NCBI GenBank assembly: GCA_963575745.1
Contig: CAUYUJ010014560.1
Coordinates: forward strand, 713,853-777,852
Direction: 5' to 3'
Length of the DNA: 64,000 nucleotides
Origin: Prorocentrum cordatum
Taxonomy: Eukaryota > Sar > Dinophyceae > Prorocentrales > Prorocentraceae
The notes beneath the pieces were generated by a model. The model did no database searches, was not told the DNA's origin, and saw only the letters and a list, made by a program, of their open reading frames with translations. Shown here piece after piece: positions 1-11,556 of this stretch. How positions within the stretch are numbered: the first letter of the stretch is position 1; each line of letters starts with the position of its first letter. The position numbers and the translations under genes are program-made.

Positions 1-35
1 CGTAGTAGTCGTCGTAGTAATCGTAGTAGTAGGGC
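1..35. repeat. AGT/CGT trinucleotide repeat, edge of window
   Basis: A short run of AGT and CGT triplets opens the window. The same motif returns at 3,556-4,065 beyond the 90-bp satellite. Sequence from 36 to about 170 shows nothing recognisable apart from a few TAAGGG/TTCGGG-like words. Confidence 0.75.
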
Positions 36-174
36 TAGACGTAAACTGTGTTGCCAGGTTTGAATGAAGGTAAGGGGTGAAGGGTAAGGGTTCGGGCTCG
101 GGTTCGGGAGCGACGCCGGCGAAACAACAAAAGAATTCAAACTCTTAGTAATCATGCTTCCCATTGAAATCCGA

Positions 175-480
175 TTCAAAAACAAATAGATTATTAAAGA
201 ATTTCTCTGGAGGCTGGGACTCGACCGCTTCCGATCGACATCCTATTCAAAATAGATTATTAAAAAATTCCTCTGGAGGCTGGGACTCGACCGCTGCCGA
301 TTGAAATCCTATTCAAAAACAAATAGATTAGTTTGGAGGCTCGGACTCGACCGCTTCCGACTGAAATCCTATTCAAAAACAAAGAGATTATTAAGGACTT
401 CCTCTGGAGGCTGGGACTCGAGCGCTTCCGATTAAAACCCTATTCAAAAACAATTAACCTGGCGAAGGACCCAAACATAT
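175..480. repeat. ~62-72-bp tandem repeat, left block
   Basis: Four to five degenerate copies of a unit that runs from TTCCTCTGGAGGCTGGGACT through a GACCGCTTCCGATTGAAATC-like stretch to an A-rich tail (CAAAAACAAATAGATTATTAA). Spacing is about 62-72 bp. It has less GC than its surroundings. The same unit reappears at about 2,850-3,040, on the other side of the 90-bp satellite. No coding signal. Confidence 0.85.
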
Positions 481-878
481 GCAGTTGATAGTGCCGCAAT
501 TGTGAATATCTTCTTCGGTGGCGTTCCCTATGGGGCCACGAGCCGTATGAGGGGTGTGCCGAAATGCGTGGCAGTGTACACAACACGAACGAAGACGATA
601 GGTCCGAATATGAAAGCTTGAGCGCGTGCGAGTCGGATCGCGAGCGAGTCTGATTATGAATGAATCTGCGCGCGATTGATTCTATTCGCATGAATGCGTG
701 CATGGATACGCCCAGTGTAAATGTATGTATACGACTGTGAACAGTTTGGGTCTGCGTGACTCTCGGTACTCGTGACTCTGAGCGTCGCCTCTGCAGGGGG
801 CTTCCCTGGGAACCCCGACGGCAGCGCCCGCGCGCCGCGACGCCCATGTCGGCACGCCACACACCTGGTGTGCGGGAC
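481..878. other. Transition zone with one diverged satellite unit
   Basis: Positions about 515-575 are a diverged copy of the 90-bp satellite (a GTTCCCTATGGGGCCACGA core followed by GAGGGGTGTGCCGAAATG). The rest, about 575-860, is unique-looking DNA with CG-rich words and nothing I recognise. Confidence 0.6.
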
Positions 879-2778
879 GCATGCGGACGGCAGCACTGGG
901 GCCTTCGGTGGAGCTCCCTGTGGGGCCACGAAACGTGTGAGGGGTGTGCCGAAATGGGTGTGCGGGACGCATGCGGACGGCAGCCATGGGGCCTTCGGTG
1001 GAGCTCCCTATGGGGCCACGAAACGTGTGAGGGGTGTGCCGAAATGGGTGTGCGGGACGCATGCGGACGGCAGCACTGGGGCCTTCGGTGGAGCTCCCTG
1101 TGGGGCCACGAAACGTGTGAGGGGTGTGCCGAAATGGGTGTGCGGGACGCATGCGGACGGCAGCCATGGGGCCTTCGGTGGAGCTCCCTATGGGGCCACG
1201 AAACGTGTGAGGGGTGTGCCGAAATGGGTGTGCGGGACGCATGCGGACGGCAGCACTGGGGCCTTCGGTGGAGCTCCCTGTGGGGCCACGAAACGTGTGA
1301 GGGGTGTCCCTGGGTGTGCGGGACGCATGCGGACGCTGTGGGGCCTTCGGTGGAGCTCCCTGTGGGGCCACGAAACGTGTGAGGGGTGTGCCGAAATGGG
1401 TGTGCGGGACGCATGCGGACGGCAGCCATGGGGCCTTCGGTGGAGCTCCCTATGGGGCCACGAAACGTGTGAGGGGTGTGCCGAAATGGGTGTGCGGGAC
1501 GCATGCGGACGGCAGCACTGGGGCCTTCGGTGGAGCTCCCTGTGGGGCCACGAAACGTGTGAGGGGTGTGCCGAAATGGGTGTGCGGGACGCATGCGGAC
1601 GGCAGCCATGGGGCCTTCGGTGGAGCTCCCTATGGGGCCACGAAACGTGTGAGGGGTGTGCCGAAATGGGTGTGCGGGACGCATGCGGACGGCAGCACTG
1701 GGGCCTTCGGTGGAGCTCCCTGTGGGGCCACGAAACGTGTGAGGGGTGTGCCGAAATGGGTGTGCGGGACGCATGCGGACGGCAGCACTGGGGCCTTCGG
1801 TGGAGCTCCCTGTGGGGCCACGAAACGTGTGAGGGGTGTGCCGAAATGGGTGTGCGGGACGCATGCGGACGGCAGCACTGGGGCCTTCGGTGGAGCTCCC
1901 TGTGGGGCCACGAAACGTGTGAGGGGTGTGCCGAAATGGGTGTGCGGGACGCATGCGGACGGCAGCCATGGGGCCTTCGGTGGAGCTCCCTATGGGGCCA
2001 CGAAACGTGTGAGGGGTGTGCCGAAATGGGTGTGCGGGACGCATGCGGACGGCAGCACTGGGGCCTTCGGTGGAGCTCCCTGTGGGGCCACGAAACGTGT
2101 GAGGGGTGTGCCGAAATGGGTGTGCGGGACGCATGCGGACGGCAGCCATGGGGCCTTCGGTGGAGCTCCCTATGGGGCCACGAAACGTGTGAGGGGTGTG
2201 CCGAAATGGGTGTGCGGGACGCATGCGGACGGCAGCACTGGGGCCTTCGGTGGAGCTCCCTGTGGGGCCACGAAACGTGTGAGGGGTGTGCCGAAATGGG
2301 TGTGCGGGACGCATGCGGACGGCAGCCATGGGGCCTTCGGTGGAGCTCCCTGTGGGGCCACGAAACGTGTGAGGGGTGTGCCGAAATGGGTGTGCGGGAC
2401 GCATGCGGACGGCAGCCATGGGGCCTTCGGTGGAGCTCCCTATGGGGCCACGAAACGTGTGAGGGGTGTGCCGAAATGGGTGTGCGGGACGCATGCGGAC
2501 GGCATGCACTGGGGCCTTCGGTGGAGCTCCCTGTGGGGCCACGAAACGTGTGAGGGGTGTGCCGAAATGGGTGTGCGGGACGCATGCGGACGGCAGCCAT
2601 GGGGCCTTCGGTGGAGCTCCCTATGGGGCCACGAAACGTGTGAGGGGTGTGCCGAAATGGGTGTGCGGGACGCATGCGGACGGCAGCACTGGGGCCTTCG
2701 GTGGAGCTCCCTATGGGGCCACGAAACGTGTGAGGGGTGTGCCGAAATGGGTGTGCGGGACGCATGCGGACGGCAGAG
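879..2778. repeat. 90-bp satellite array, about 21 units
   Basis: Near-perfect tandem repeat with a 90-bp period; each unit contains GTGCGGGACGCATGCGGACG, CCTTCGGTGGAGCTCCCT and GGGGCCACGAAACGTGTGAG. There are two main unit types. Type A has CAGCACTGG and CCTGTGG; type B has CAGCCATGG and CCTATGG. One unit near 1,300-1,345 is shortened and one near 2,500 carries an extra few bases (GGCATGCACTGG). Because 90 is divisible by three and stops are absent, long open frames exist on both strands. They are a consequence of the repeat and are not called as genes. Confidence 0.97.
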
Positions 2779-2844
2779 GAGAGGAGAGAGGAGGAGAGGA
2801 GGTGGGACGCGGGGCGCTGTCTCTTCAAAACGAGGACCCAACAC

Positions 2845-3040
2845 CACAGGATGGTTGGGAAATAGATTATTCAGAAATTCCTATGGAGGCTGGGACCCGA
2901 CCATTTCCGATTGAATATCTATTCAAAAACAATGAAATTATTAAGTGATTCCTCTGGCGGCTGGGACTCGACCCTGTCCTATTGAATTCCTATTCAAAAC
3001 CAAATAGATTCGTAAGGAATTCCTCTGGAGGCTGCGACGG
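2845..3040. repeat. ~70-bp tandem repeat, right block
   Basis: Three diverged copies of the unit seen at 175-480 (CTATGGAGGCTGGGACCCGA, CTCTGGCGGCTGGGACTCGA, CTCTGGAGGCTGCGACGG), each followed by the ATTCAAAA/AATAGATT-like A-rich tail. This suggests the 90-bp satellite lies inside, or was amplified within, an older array of this repeat. Confidence 0.8.
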
Positions 3041-3550
3041 CGGCGGCGACGACGACGACGACGACCGTCCTCGTCCCAAGCCTCCTCTACCCTGTCCCCG
3101 TCCTCCTCATCCACTCTGTCCTCGTCCTCCTCATCCACCCTGTCCTCGTCCTGCTCATCCTCGTCCTCCTCATCGTCGTCTTCCTCCTCCTCGTCCTCCC
3201 CACCCTCATCGTCATCCTCCTCATCATCATCATCACCATCCTCGTCCACCTCGTCTTCATCATCATCATCGTAATCAGCCACATCCACGTCGTCGTCATC
3301 ATGGTTCCAAGAGACGCAAGAACCCTGGGATATCCTAAGGGACCAACGCAGGCCCCAAGAAACCACGATGCACCCAGAGAAGTCCTGGGGAATATGTACG
3401 ACTCCGGAGGAATCCGCTGAGATCTCGTGGGATCTTGGGAAGGCCAAAAGAATCCAGAGGAATGCCGATGAATCCTGCCGAACCCAAAGAAAATGCAATG
3501 GAGTCCTGGGGGGGGGGTCCTCAAAATCCGGTAACATAGGCCACGCTTTG
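3040..3550. repeat. Pyrimidine-rich low-complexity DNA, then a degenerate AACCCTGGGA-type segment
   Basis: 3,040-3,300 is degenerate CGA, CCTCGT and CATCAT microsatellite. 3,300-3,550 has recurring short words (CCAAGAAACC, AACCCTGGGATATCC, GAGGAAT) that recur near 32,040-32,110. No gene recognised. Confidence 0.6.
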
Positions 3551-3555
3551 CCCTA

Positions 3556-3638
3556 GAAGTAGTAGTAGTAGTAGTAGTAGTCGCAGTAATCGTAGCAGTA
3601 GTAGTAATAGTAGTCGTAGTAGTAGTGGTAGTAGTAGC

Positions 3639-3682
<44 letters not shown>

Positions 3683-3727
3683 CGGTAGTAGAAATAGTGG
3701 TAGTGGTAGTGGTAGTGGCAGTGGTAA

Positions 3728-3791
<64 letters not shown>

Positions 3792-3921
3792 TGTAGTAGT
3801 AGTAGTAATAGTAGTAGTAGTAGTCGTAGTAGTAGTAGCATTAGTAGTAGTCGTAGTAGTAATAGTAGTAGTAGTAGTAGTAGTAGTAATAGTAGTAGTA
3901 GTAGTAGTTGTTGTAGCAGTC

Positions 3922-3955
<34 letters not shown>

Positions 3956-4065
3956 AAGTAGTAATAGTAGTAGTAGTAGTAGTAGTAGTAGTAATAGTAG
4001 TAGTAGTAGTAGTAGTAGTAGTCGTAGTAGTAGTCGTAGTAGTCGTAGTAGTAGTCGTAGTAGTA
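3556..4065. repeat. (AGT)n trinucleotide array, ~510 bp
   Basis: Almost continuous AGT triplets with scattered CGT, AAT and GGT variants. The open frames here encode only poly-Val, poly-Thr or poly-Leu and have no protein character. Confidence 0.97.
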
Positions 4066-4364
4066 GGTCTCACAAGTGGTAGTCGTCGTTCATTTGCGCT
4101 TGCGTAGTACACCGGAATGCTCGCGTACAAAAGCCCGGGACGTACCCAACCCTTTTTAAGCATGTTGCGCGGTCATGTCGGATAGCTCAATACAGAGACC
4201 GATGTTCCACATATGCGGCGTCACTTTTAAGACTCAGGTCGGTGGCAAGACAGCGACCACGAAGGGGCGTGGAAACATGTGCGGGAGGGAACGATTGGAT
4301 ACCTATACGACCATACTTCGGGTGATAAGGAGGTTCGGGGGAGGGGGGGGGACCAACGTCTCAC
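4066..4364. other. No recognised feature
   Basis: About 300 bp of unique-looking sequence between two microsatellites. I see no motif or gene in it. Confidence 0.5.
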
Positions 4365-4612
4365 TCGATCGGTGCCACTATCGATATCACAATCGATCTC
4401 ACGAACGGTCTCGCTCGATCGACCTCACTCGATCGACCTCACAATCGATATCATTCGATCAAATCCACTCGATCGATGTCACAATCGATATGACTATCGA
4501 TATCACAATCAATATCACAATCGATCTCACAATCAATCCCACATTCGGTCCCACCACCGGTTTCAGTATTGATATCACAATCGATGTCACAATCGATCCC
4601 GCAATCAACGTC
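4365..4612. repeat. Degenerate 12-bp CGAT(A/C)TCACAAT repeat
   Basis: Tandem words such as CGATCTCACAAT, CGATATCACAAT and CTCGATCGACCTCA at roughly 12-bp steps. The same family is at 32,398-32,640. Confidence 0.85.
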
Positions 4613-5516
4613 ATCATTCTCATCAGCATCATCGTCACCAACGTCATCAACATCATCATCCTCATCGTCGGGACACCATCACCACCACCATCACCAAAAA
4701 ACATCACCATTACCATCATCATCATCGGCACACCATCATCGTCATCATCGTCATCATCATCAACATCCTCATCACCAGCATCGGGACACCAACCGCATCA
4801 TCATCATCATCATCATCGGAACACCACCATCATCATCATCTCATCACTATCACCATGAACAACACCATCAACATCATCATCATCATCGGGACACCATCAT
4901 CATCATCACCAACAACAGCATCATCATCAACATCAGCATCGTCGGGGCACCATCACCATCGTCACCATCAGCATCAACAGCATCATCACCATGACACCAG
5001 CATCAGCATCATCGGCAGCATCATCATCACCACAATCATCGGGCCACCATCATCCATATCATCACCATCACCTCGTCATCACCATCACCGTTATCATCGG
5101 GACACCATCATCAACATCATCAACATCAACAGCATCATCACCGGGACACCATCATCACCATCACCGACAGTATCACCATCAACCTCATCATCATCATCAT
5201 CATCGTCGGGACACCATCAGCATCGTCATCATCATCATGTCATCATCATCGCATTATCATAATCCACAACACCATAATGATCGGGGCACCATCTCATCAC
5301 CATCACCAGCAATATCATCATCAACATCATCATCACCGGGGCACCATCAGCATCACCGCCATCACCATCATCATCAACATCGTCGACATCAGCATCATCA
5401 TCATCATCAGCATCATCATCGGGACACCATCATTATCACCACCACCACCATCATCATCAAATCATCCACATCATCGACATCATCAACATCATCATCATCA
5501 TCGGGCCACCGACGGG
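4613..5516. repeat. (ATC)n array punctuated by GGGACACC-like words
   Basis: About 900 bp of ATC/CACCATC triplets. Words such as CGGGACACCATC or CGGGGCACCATC interrupt it at irregular intervals and form a loose higher-order pattern. Open frames here are His/Ser/Ile/Thr homopolymers and are not called. Confidence 0.95.
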
Positions 5517-5663
5517 ACACCGGCGGGACACCGCGGGCCACCGGCCCCCGGAAAGAAATCATTTGGTCTGGCCGCGCCCCAGCCGGAGGCGGGACACCAG
5601 CGGGACACCGCGTGCCACGGGCCCCCGGAAAAGGAATCGTTTGGTCCGGCCGCGCCTCAACTG
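5517..5663. repeat. ~73-bp direct duplication
   Basis: Two adjacent copies of a GC-rich unit (CGGGACACCGCG, GGGCCCCCGGAAA, TCGTTTGGTC, GGCCGCGCC). The right half of the sequence to 6,150 shows recurring ACAGCGCCATGCG-like words but no gene. Confidence 0.8.
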
Positions 5664-6149
5664 GAGGAGACTTTCTTCTCGCCCGCCCACGCAGCTTCGC
5701 CTCGCCCGCACGCGCGGCACGCACGAACACGAAACCAAAACCGATTTCCTGGTCGGCGGGCTCTCCGTTCTACTTCGATCTCTCCCCCTCACCTCCGACA
5801 TAATTCGTGGGCGTAGCAACGCCTTCTGCTGCGTTCGCAATGCAGGACAGCGCTTTGCGCGCTATGTCAATACAGCGCCTTGCGCTAAACGTGGCATTCG
5901 CCAGCATGCATTGCAAGCAACAGGCAGCTGAAGAAGGGATGCGGCATGGGCAACGAACAGCGCCATGCGTTATTGGCTGCGCGGCGCTCGCACGCGCCAC
6001 GATGTGCGATCTAACAGCACCATGCGCTATGCGACGTGGAGAGGTCGTGCGTCCACGGGGCGACTATGAGCAGGGCTAGGATCACACCTGCCTGTGCCTC
6101 ATGTGTTCAACCCTGTGCCTCACTGCCGCCGGGTTTATATAAACCAGGC

Positions 6150-7500
6150 CTCATGGAACTGGTGGCGACAAGTTCGCAGATCGAAGCCCCCCAAGGACGG
6201 CGAGGTCGCATGGTGGTCCCCGTGAGGCACCTTTCCGCTGGACCTCCCACTGGCCCACGGAAATGGCGACAGTTGCGCAGATCGCAGCCCCCCAGGGACG
6301 GCGAGGTCTCATGGTGGGCCCCGTGAGGCACCTCTCCGCTGAATCTCCCAGGAGCACACGAAAGGGGCGACAGTTGCGCAGATCGCAGCCCTTCAGGGAC
6401 GGCGAGGCTTCGTGGTGATCTGCGCGGTACACCCCTCCGCTGGACCTCCCAGGAGCCCAAGAAAGTGGCGACAATTTCGCGGATCGCAGCCCCCCAGGGA
6501 CGGCGAGGTCTCGCGGACATGTGCGCGGGACACACCTCCCTCCCAAGAGCCTACGGAAGTGGCGGAGTTTTGAGATCGCAGCCCCGCAGGGACGGCGAGG
6601 TCTCGTGGTGGTGATCTGCGTGGGAAACCCGCCGGTGGACCTCCCAAAAGCCCACGAAAGCTGTGACAATTGCGCAGATCGCAGCCAACCCGGGAACTGC
6701 GAGGTCTCGTCTGGGTGTGTGTGGGACACCACTCCGCTGGCCCTCCCAGGAGCCCACGAACGTGGCGACAATTGCGAAGTTCGCAAGCCCCCCAGGGATG
6801 GCGAGGCCTCTTGCTGGCTTAGAACGTCACTCCGCCACACCTCCCTGGAACCCACGACAGTGGCGACAGTTGCGCAGATCGCAGCCCCCCAGGGACGCCG
6901 AGGTCTCGTCCGGGTGTGCGTGGGACACCAGTCCGCTGGCCCTCCCGAGCACAGCGCAGATCGCAGCCCCCCAGAAAACCGCGAAATCTCGTCTGGGTGT
7001 GCGTGGGACACCGCTCCGCTGGCCCTCCCAGGGGCCCACGAGGGTGGCGACAGATGCGCAGCTCGCAGCTCCAAAGGGGCGGCGAGGCCTCTTTCTGGTC
7101 CTCGTAGAACGTCACCCCGCCAGGCCTCCCAGGAACACGCGACAATGGCGACAGTTGCGCAGATCGCAGCCCCCCAGGGAGCCTCGAGGCCTCGTCTGGG
7201 TGCGCGTGGGACACAACCCCGCTGGCCCTCCCAGGAACCCCAAAAAATGGCAACAAATTCGCGGACCGCAGCCCCCCAGAGATCCGCGAGGTCGTGTTTG
7301 GGTGCACGTGGGACACCACTCCGCTGGCCCACCCACCAGCCCACGAAAATGACGACAATTGCGCAAATCGCAGCCCCCCAGGGAGCCGCGAAGTCTCGTC
7401 TGTATGTGCGTGGGACACCATTCCGCTGGCCCTGGGACACCACTCCGCTGGCCCTCCCAAGACCCCACGAACGTGACGACACTTGCGAAGATCGCAGCCC
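6150..7500. repeat. ~100-bp tandem array, about 14 units (copy 1)
   Basis: Units of about 97-105 bp. Each contains CGCAGATCGCAGCCCCCCAG, GGACGGCGAGGTCTCG, GTGGGACACC, ACTCCGCTGGCCCTCCCAG and CCCACGAAAGTGGCGACA. The units are degenerate, with small indels. The family is homologous along its length to the array at 46,860-48,230. No transcript-like frame persists. Confidence 0.93.
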
Positions 7501-7504
7501 CCAA

Positions 7505-7514
7505 GGCATCAGAC

Positions 7515-7572
<58 letters not shown>

Positions 7573-7929
7573 ATGATGACGACGATGATGATAATGATGA
7601 TAATGATGCTGCTGCTGCTGATGATGATGGTGATGATGATGATGTTGATGCTGATGATGGAGAGGGAAATGTTGGCGGTGACGTTGATGCTGATGCTGGT
7701 GCTGGTGAAGATGACCATGATGATGCTGATGATGATGATGATGATGACCATGATGATGATGGTGGTGATGATGATGATGATGATAATGACGAGGATGATG
7801 GTGATACGAATGATGTTTATGTTGACGTCGATGTTGATGATGATGGTAGTGATGATGATGATGATGATGTTGTTGATGTTGATGTTGCTGATGTTGCTGA
7901 TGATGATGATGATGATAATGATAATGATA

Positions 7930-7974
<45 letters not shown>

Positions 7975-7993
7975 GTGATGGTGATGGTGATGG

Positions 7994-8028
<35 letters not shown>

Positions 8029-8032
8029 CTGC

Positions 8033-8064
<32 letters not shown>

Positions 8065-8072
8065 ATGTCCCC
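7505..8072. repeat. (GAT)n trinucleotide array, ~565 bp
   Basis: Near-continuous GAT/ATG triplets with GTT, GCT and GGT variants. It gives poly-Asp, poly-Met and poly-His/Ile frames on both strands and is not called as coding. Confidence 0.97.
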
Positions 8073-8404
8073 GCATGCAGGAAACGTGGGAGAAGGACGA
8101 GGAGGAGGATGGGGGGAGGGAGGAAGGAGGAAGGACGCGAACACACTGCACGATTCAAAACGAGTACCTCAACCACAGGAGGGCTGGGAAAAAACAACCA
8201 AGTGCACTGCAGCGCTTGTGTACACCACCGTGCCTGCGTGCACATTATCTGTGTGAGCTCACCCTGCGTGCATCCCGGTGCCTGCGTGCACCACAACGTT
8301 TCTCTACACCACCTGTTGCCGCAACAGCAGCGGCAACAACCGTGTGCCCCACGAGGCCCCCGTGACTGCGTGCACCTCTCGGGGCCTGTGGGCCACGTCG
8401 GTCA
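8073..8404. other. No recognised gene
   Basis: Purine-rich start (GAGGAGGATGGGGGGAGGG), then unique-looking DNA with a recurring CCTGCGTGCAC word near 8,232-8,290. Nothing identifiable. Confidence 0.5.
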
Positions 8405-8735
8405 TCGTTTTCGTCCTCCTCCTCCCCCTCCTTCCCCTCCTCCTTTTCCTCCTCGTCCACCTCCTCCTCCTCCTTCCTCCTCCTCCTGCCCCTTTTCCTC
8501 CTCCTCCTCCACCTCCTTCACCCCGGATTTTTCCTCCTCCTCCTCCTCCACCTCCTCCTCCTTCCTCCTCCTCTTGCCCCTCCTGCTCCTCCTCCTCCTC
8601 CTCCTCCTTCAACTCCTACGCAGCTCCTCCTCCCTCCTCATTCCTCCTCCTCCTCCTCCTCATCATCATCATCCTCCTTCTCGGCCTCCTGCTGCTGCTG
8701 CTCCTCCTCTTCCTCCTCCTCCACCTCCTCTATGG
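8405..8735. repeat. (CCT)n pyrimidine tract
   Basis: Long CTC/CCT-rich tract with minor TTC, CAT and CTG variants; a one-strand polypyrimidine block. Confidence 0.95.
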
Positions 8736-11377
8736 GAAACTGCACGCGTTCACGCCTGTGGCCAAATTCCCCGCGTCACCGTTACGCGGGGGGGGGAGGG
8801 GGGGTAACACGCGTTACGTCCAGAAGTAATAAAATAACGATCTCTACAGAGAGGAAAAAAAGAAGATAGAGCGCGGCGAGTGATCTGGAGCCCACGAAGG
8901 AGATGACTGGAGAGGGGAATGGGCCAGAGGGGGCGAGAGCCTGAGCCAGAGGAAAATGGGGGAGTGCGAGGAGCGGGGGAGGGAGGGAGGGAGAAGATGC
9001 TGCTTCAAGAAGGGTCCGGATGGGAATCAACTTCGATGGGAAACTGGGTGCGGTGAGAACGCCTGGACAAAACCGAACTGGACGATGGGCTCCTTCCGTC
9101 TCCTCCCCTTCCCAGTTCCTCCGTGTGGGTGTAATGCTAGCTCAATCTAGGCCGGAGATCCCGCTGGGTCAGGGGCGCGTCACTCGCGTACTCATTCAGC
9201 CGAAAAATGCCAAAACACCATCCGTCGCGATATTGTCACGACGCGAGGATGTCAGGGTCCGTACCAGCCGTCCCATCCCCTGAGCCTGTGGCAACCCATG
9301 GGGTCTCGCTTCTTCAGCGGGCGCTCGCCGCCCAACCCCTCGATCCTCTCCCTGGACCTCTTACCCGGAACGCACCTCAACTATGACACTCCGAGGCGAA
9401 CCCAAGCAGCGGCGACGGTGCTTTCCCCCAGGAGGCCCAAACAGGAGGGCCAGAAGACGAGAGGTGGGGCACAAACATACACTTTCGGAGGCCCGCACGG
9501 AGTTCTCGGATCGGCGCTGCCCCTCCCCCTGTCGCGCGGAACGCGCGCGCCGCCCATCCCAGAAGTCCGCGCGGCCAAACCCCCAATTTACATGCTTGCG
9601 CGCTGTCTCGTTCTCCCTCGGCTCGCGGCTGCGGGTGCCTCTGCGCCGCGCCGCCTCCATCGCCGGCGCCGCCGCCCCCACGCTTGGGGCTGCGGCTGCG
9701 GCCCTCCCGCTTCGGGCTCCCGTCTGCAGCCGCGCCGCCGCCCTCGCCGCGCCTGGGGGCACGGGCGGCGCGCGCTGGCGTCGCCGCCCAGGGGTGCTGC
9801 CGGAGGCGGGGGGCCCTCTGGTGGGTGGTCCAGGACGGAAGGAACAAGCCAGCTGGAAAGCGTCGAGTGGCCCGTGCCTCGAGGAAATCAAGCCGCCCGA
9901 TGCTTGGGACCGTCGGGCACCAAATGCGGATAGCATCGAGGATCTCTCAGAGCCGGCAGGTCCAAGGGATAGATTATGATGGATTGTATCGGGAGCCGCG
10001 GCCGTTCCAGAGCGCTCCGGATTCTCTGAGAGGGCTACTTATGCTGATCCCGTGACTGCCGATTTCCTCCTTTCCTCCTGCGCCTCCTGCTCCTCCTCCT
10101 GCTTCTCCTGTTTCTCCTGCTTGTCCTGTTCGTCGTCTTCCCAGCTCGTCGTCATACCGCTCCTGCCATGTTTGCAGCAGCTGCGTGGATGAAAGGAGAA
10201 CTGCTTTACATGATTGAGCTCTGGCCTTAGCGCCGCCGACCATATTCGTCTTTCAAACTTTTCAACAGCTACATGGATGGAGGGGGGTCCTTTTCACAAC
10301 GGGGCGTTCTCCTTAGCTCCGCCCACACTCGACTTACAAGTTTACAGCATGTTCGAATATAGATGGGGAACTCGCCATGTCGCCGCGCACACTTGTCATA
10401 GAGTCGCGACGAATACAAGGATGGAAAAGGGCTCGTGTTTCACCTGTGCCTCTCGCTTAAGACGTTCTTTGACGTCAAGACCAGCAGCTTGAATAGATGT
10501 GACATCTGCACGGCTAGGGGGCGGTTCCTTCTCAAAATGGCACTCCCGCTCGAGGCTTCCTCGAACATCACGGCCAGACATGTAACAGGATCCACACATT
10601 ACACTCTTGGGGCCATCCATTTTTCTAAACGGAGATATCGCTGGACACCTCGTGTAAGTGTATGATCATACCATTCCGCAGTCCTCATTCTTCGCTCGGG
10701 AGACGCAAGATAACTCATTTTCAAATTGGGTCCTCTTCCTTATGGCAGGCCCATGCGGTGCTGGTCTTTCAAACCGCTTCTCGTACTGCATGGATGTAGG
10801 ACAAGGGACCTTGGGACGGGAGGGTGTACTACAACATCTTTAATGCATCTTGGCGTTGCCTTGGTCCTCACATCCTTCCCCCTTCTTCCCGCCTCCTGCT
10901 CCACCTCCTAAGTGTAATTTGGTGGTGCCCAAGCGCCTTGCGGAGGTAGCCGCGCAACCTGGCCAGCTCGTCGTGCCGATCTGGGCGGGCATCCCGAGCT
11001 TCACCATGTGGATCCTAAGACGGCACTCCCTCCCCATCCCCCCAAACACCCGTCTGAAAATGCCCACCCATGCCGCAACATCTTCCTTTGTTTGTTGACT
11101 CGCTCCGCGACTGGGCCTGCCCTGTCGTGTCCCAGCCCTCCTATCTCGACGAGAGGTGCGGTGCCCCCTTCTCCGACGGGTCAGGTTGAACACGGGGCTG
11201 ACACAACTTCCCGACCGCACCTCATGAAGGAGGTTGTTGCTTACACTCGCCGCCGCCAGCCTTGGAACCAGCGTGCCCATATACTTGCCAAATCTCCCCC
11301 TCCTCCTCGATGGCTGGCGGTGATGATAGTGATGGTGATGATGACGACAACGGCATGATGAAGCCAATGACGTCATC
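8736..11377. other. GC-rich sequence, no supported gene
   Basis: About 2.6 kb. Several 100-200-codon frames occur on both strands around 9,300-9,980. They overlap one another and carry low-complexity Arg/Pro/Ala/Gly translations with no domain I recognise. A short CTCCTG-rich tract sits at 10,075-10,135. No call is justified. Confidence 0.45.
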
Positions 11378-11464
11378 GTCATCATCATGTCATCATCATA
11401 TCATCATCACCATCACCATCACCATCACCATCACCATCACCATCACCATCACCATCACCATCAC

Positions 11465-11554
<90 letters not shown>

Positions 11555-11556
11555 TG
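11378..11556. repeat. (CATCAC)n then (ATC)n compound microsatellite
   Basis: About 65 bp of CATCAC hexamers passing cleanly into about 90 bp of uninterrupted ATC triplets. Confidence 0.97.

Noticed and set aside
61-120. TAAGGG / TTCGGG words resembling telomere repeats
   Set aside because: Only a few irregular copies, not the perfect tandem hexamer or heptamer expected of a telomere.
440-2914. Very long open frames on both strands across the 90-bp satellite
   Set aside because: They follow from a stop-free 90-bp period divisible by three. All frames are open, translations repeat exactly, and there is no start context or domain.
3521-4163. Poly-Thr, poly-Leu and poly-Val frames
   Set aside because: Products of the AGT array; homopolymer translation only.
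4175-5816. His/Ser/Ile-rich frames that could pass for low-complexity proteins
   Set aside because: They change character with frame and track ATC and CGAT microsatellites, so they are not genes.
6150-7500. Direct repeats of constant length considered as a CRISPR-like array
   Set aside because: The whole ~100-bp unit is homologous between copies; there is no short repeat with unique spacers, and the genome is eukaryotic.
9298-9979. Overlapping 190-210-codon frames
   Set aside because: Three frames on two strands overlap with Arg/Pro/Ala composition; GC-rich chance reading is the simpler explanation.
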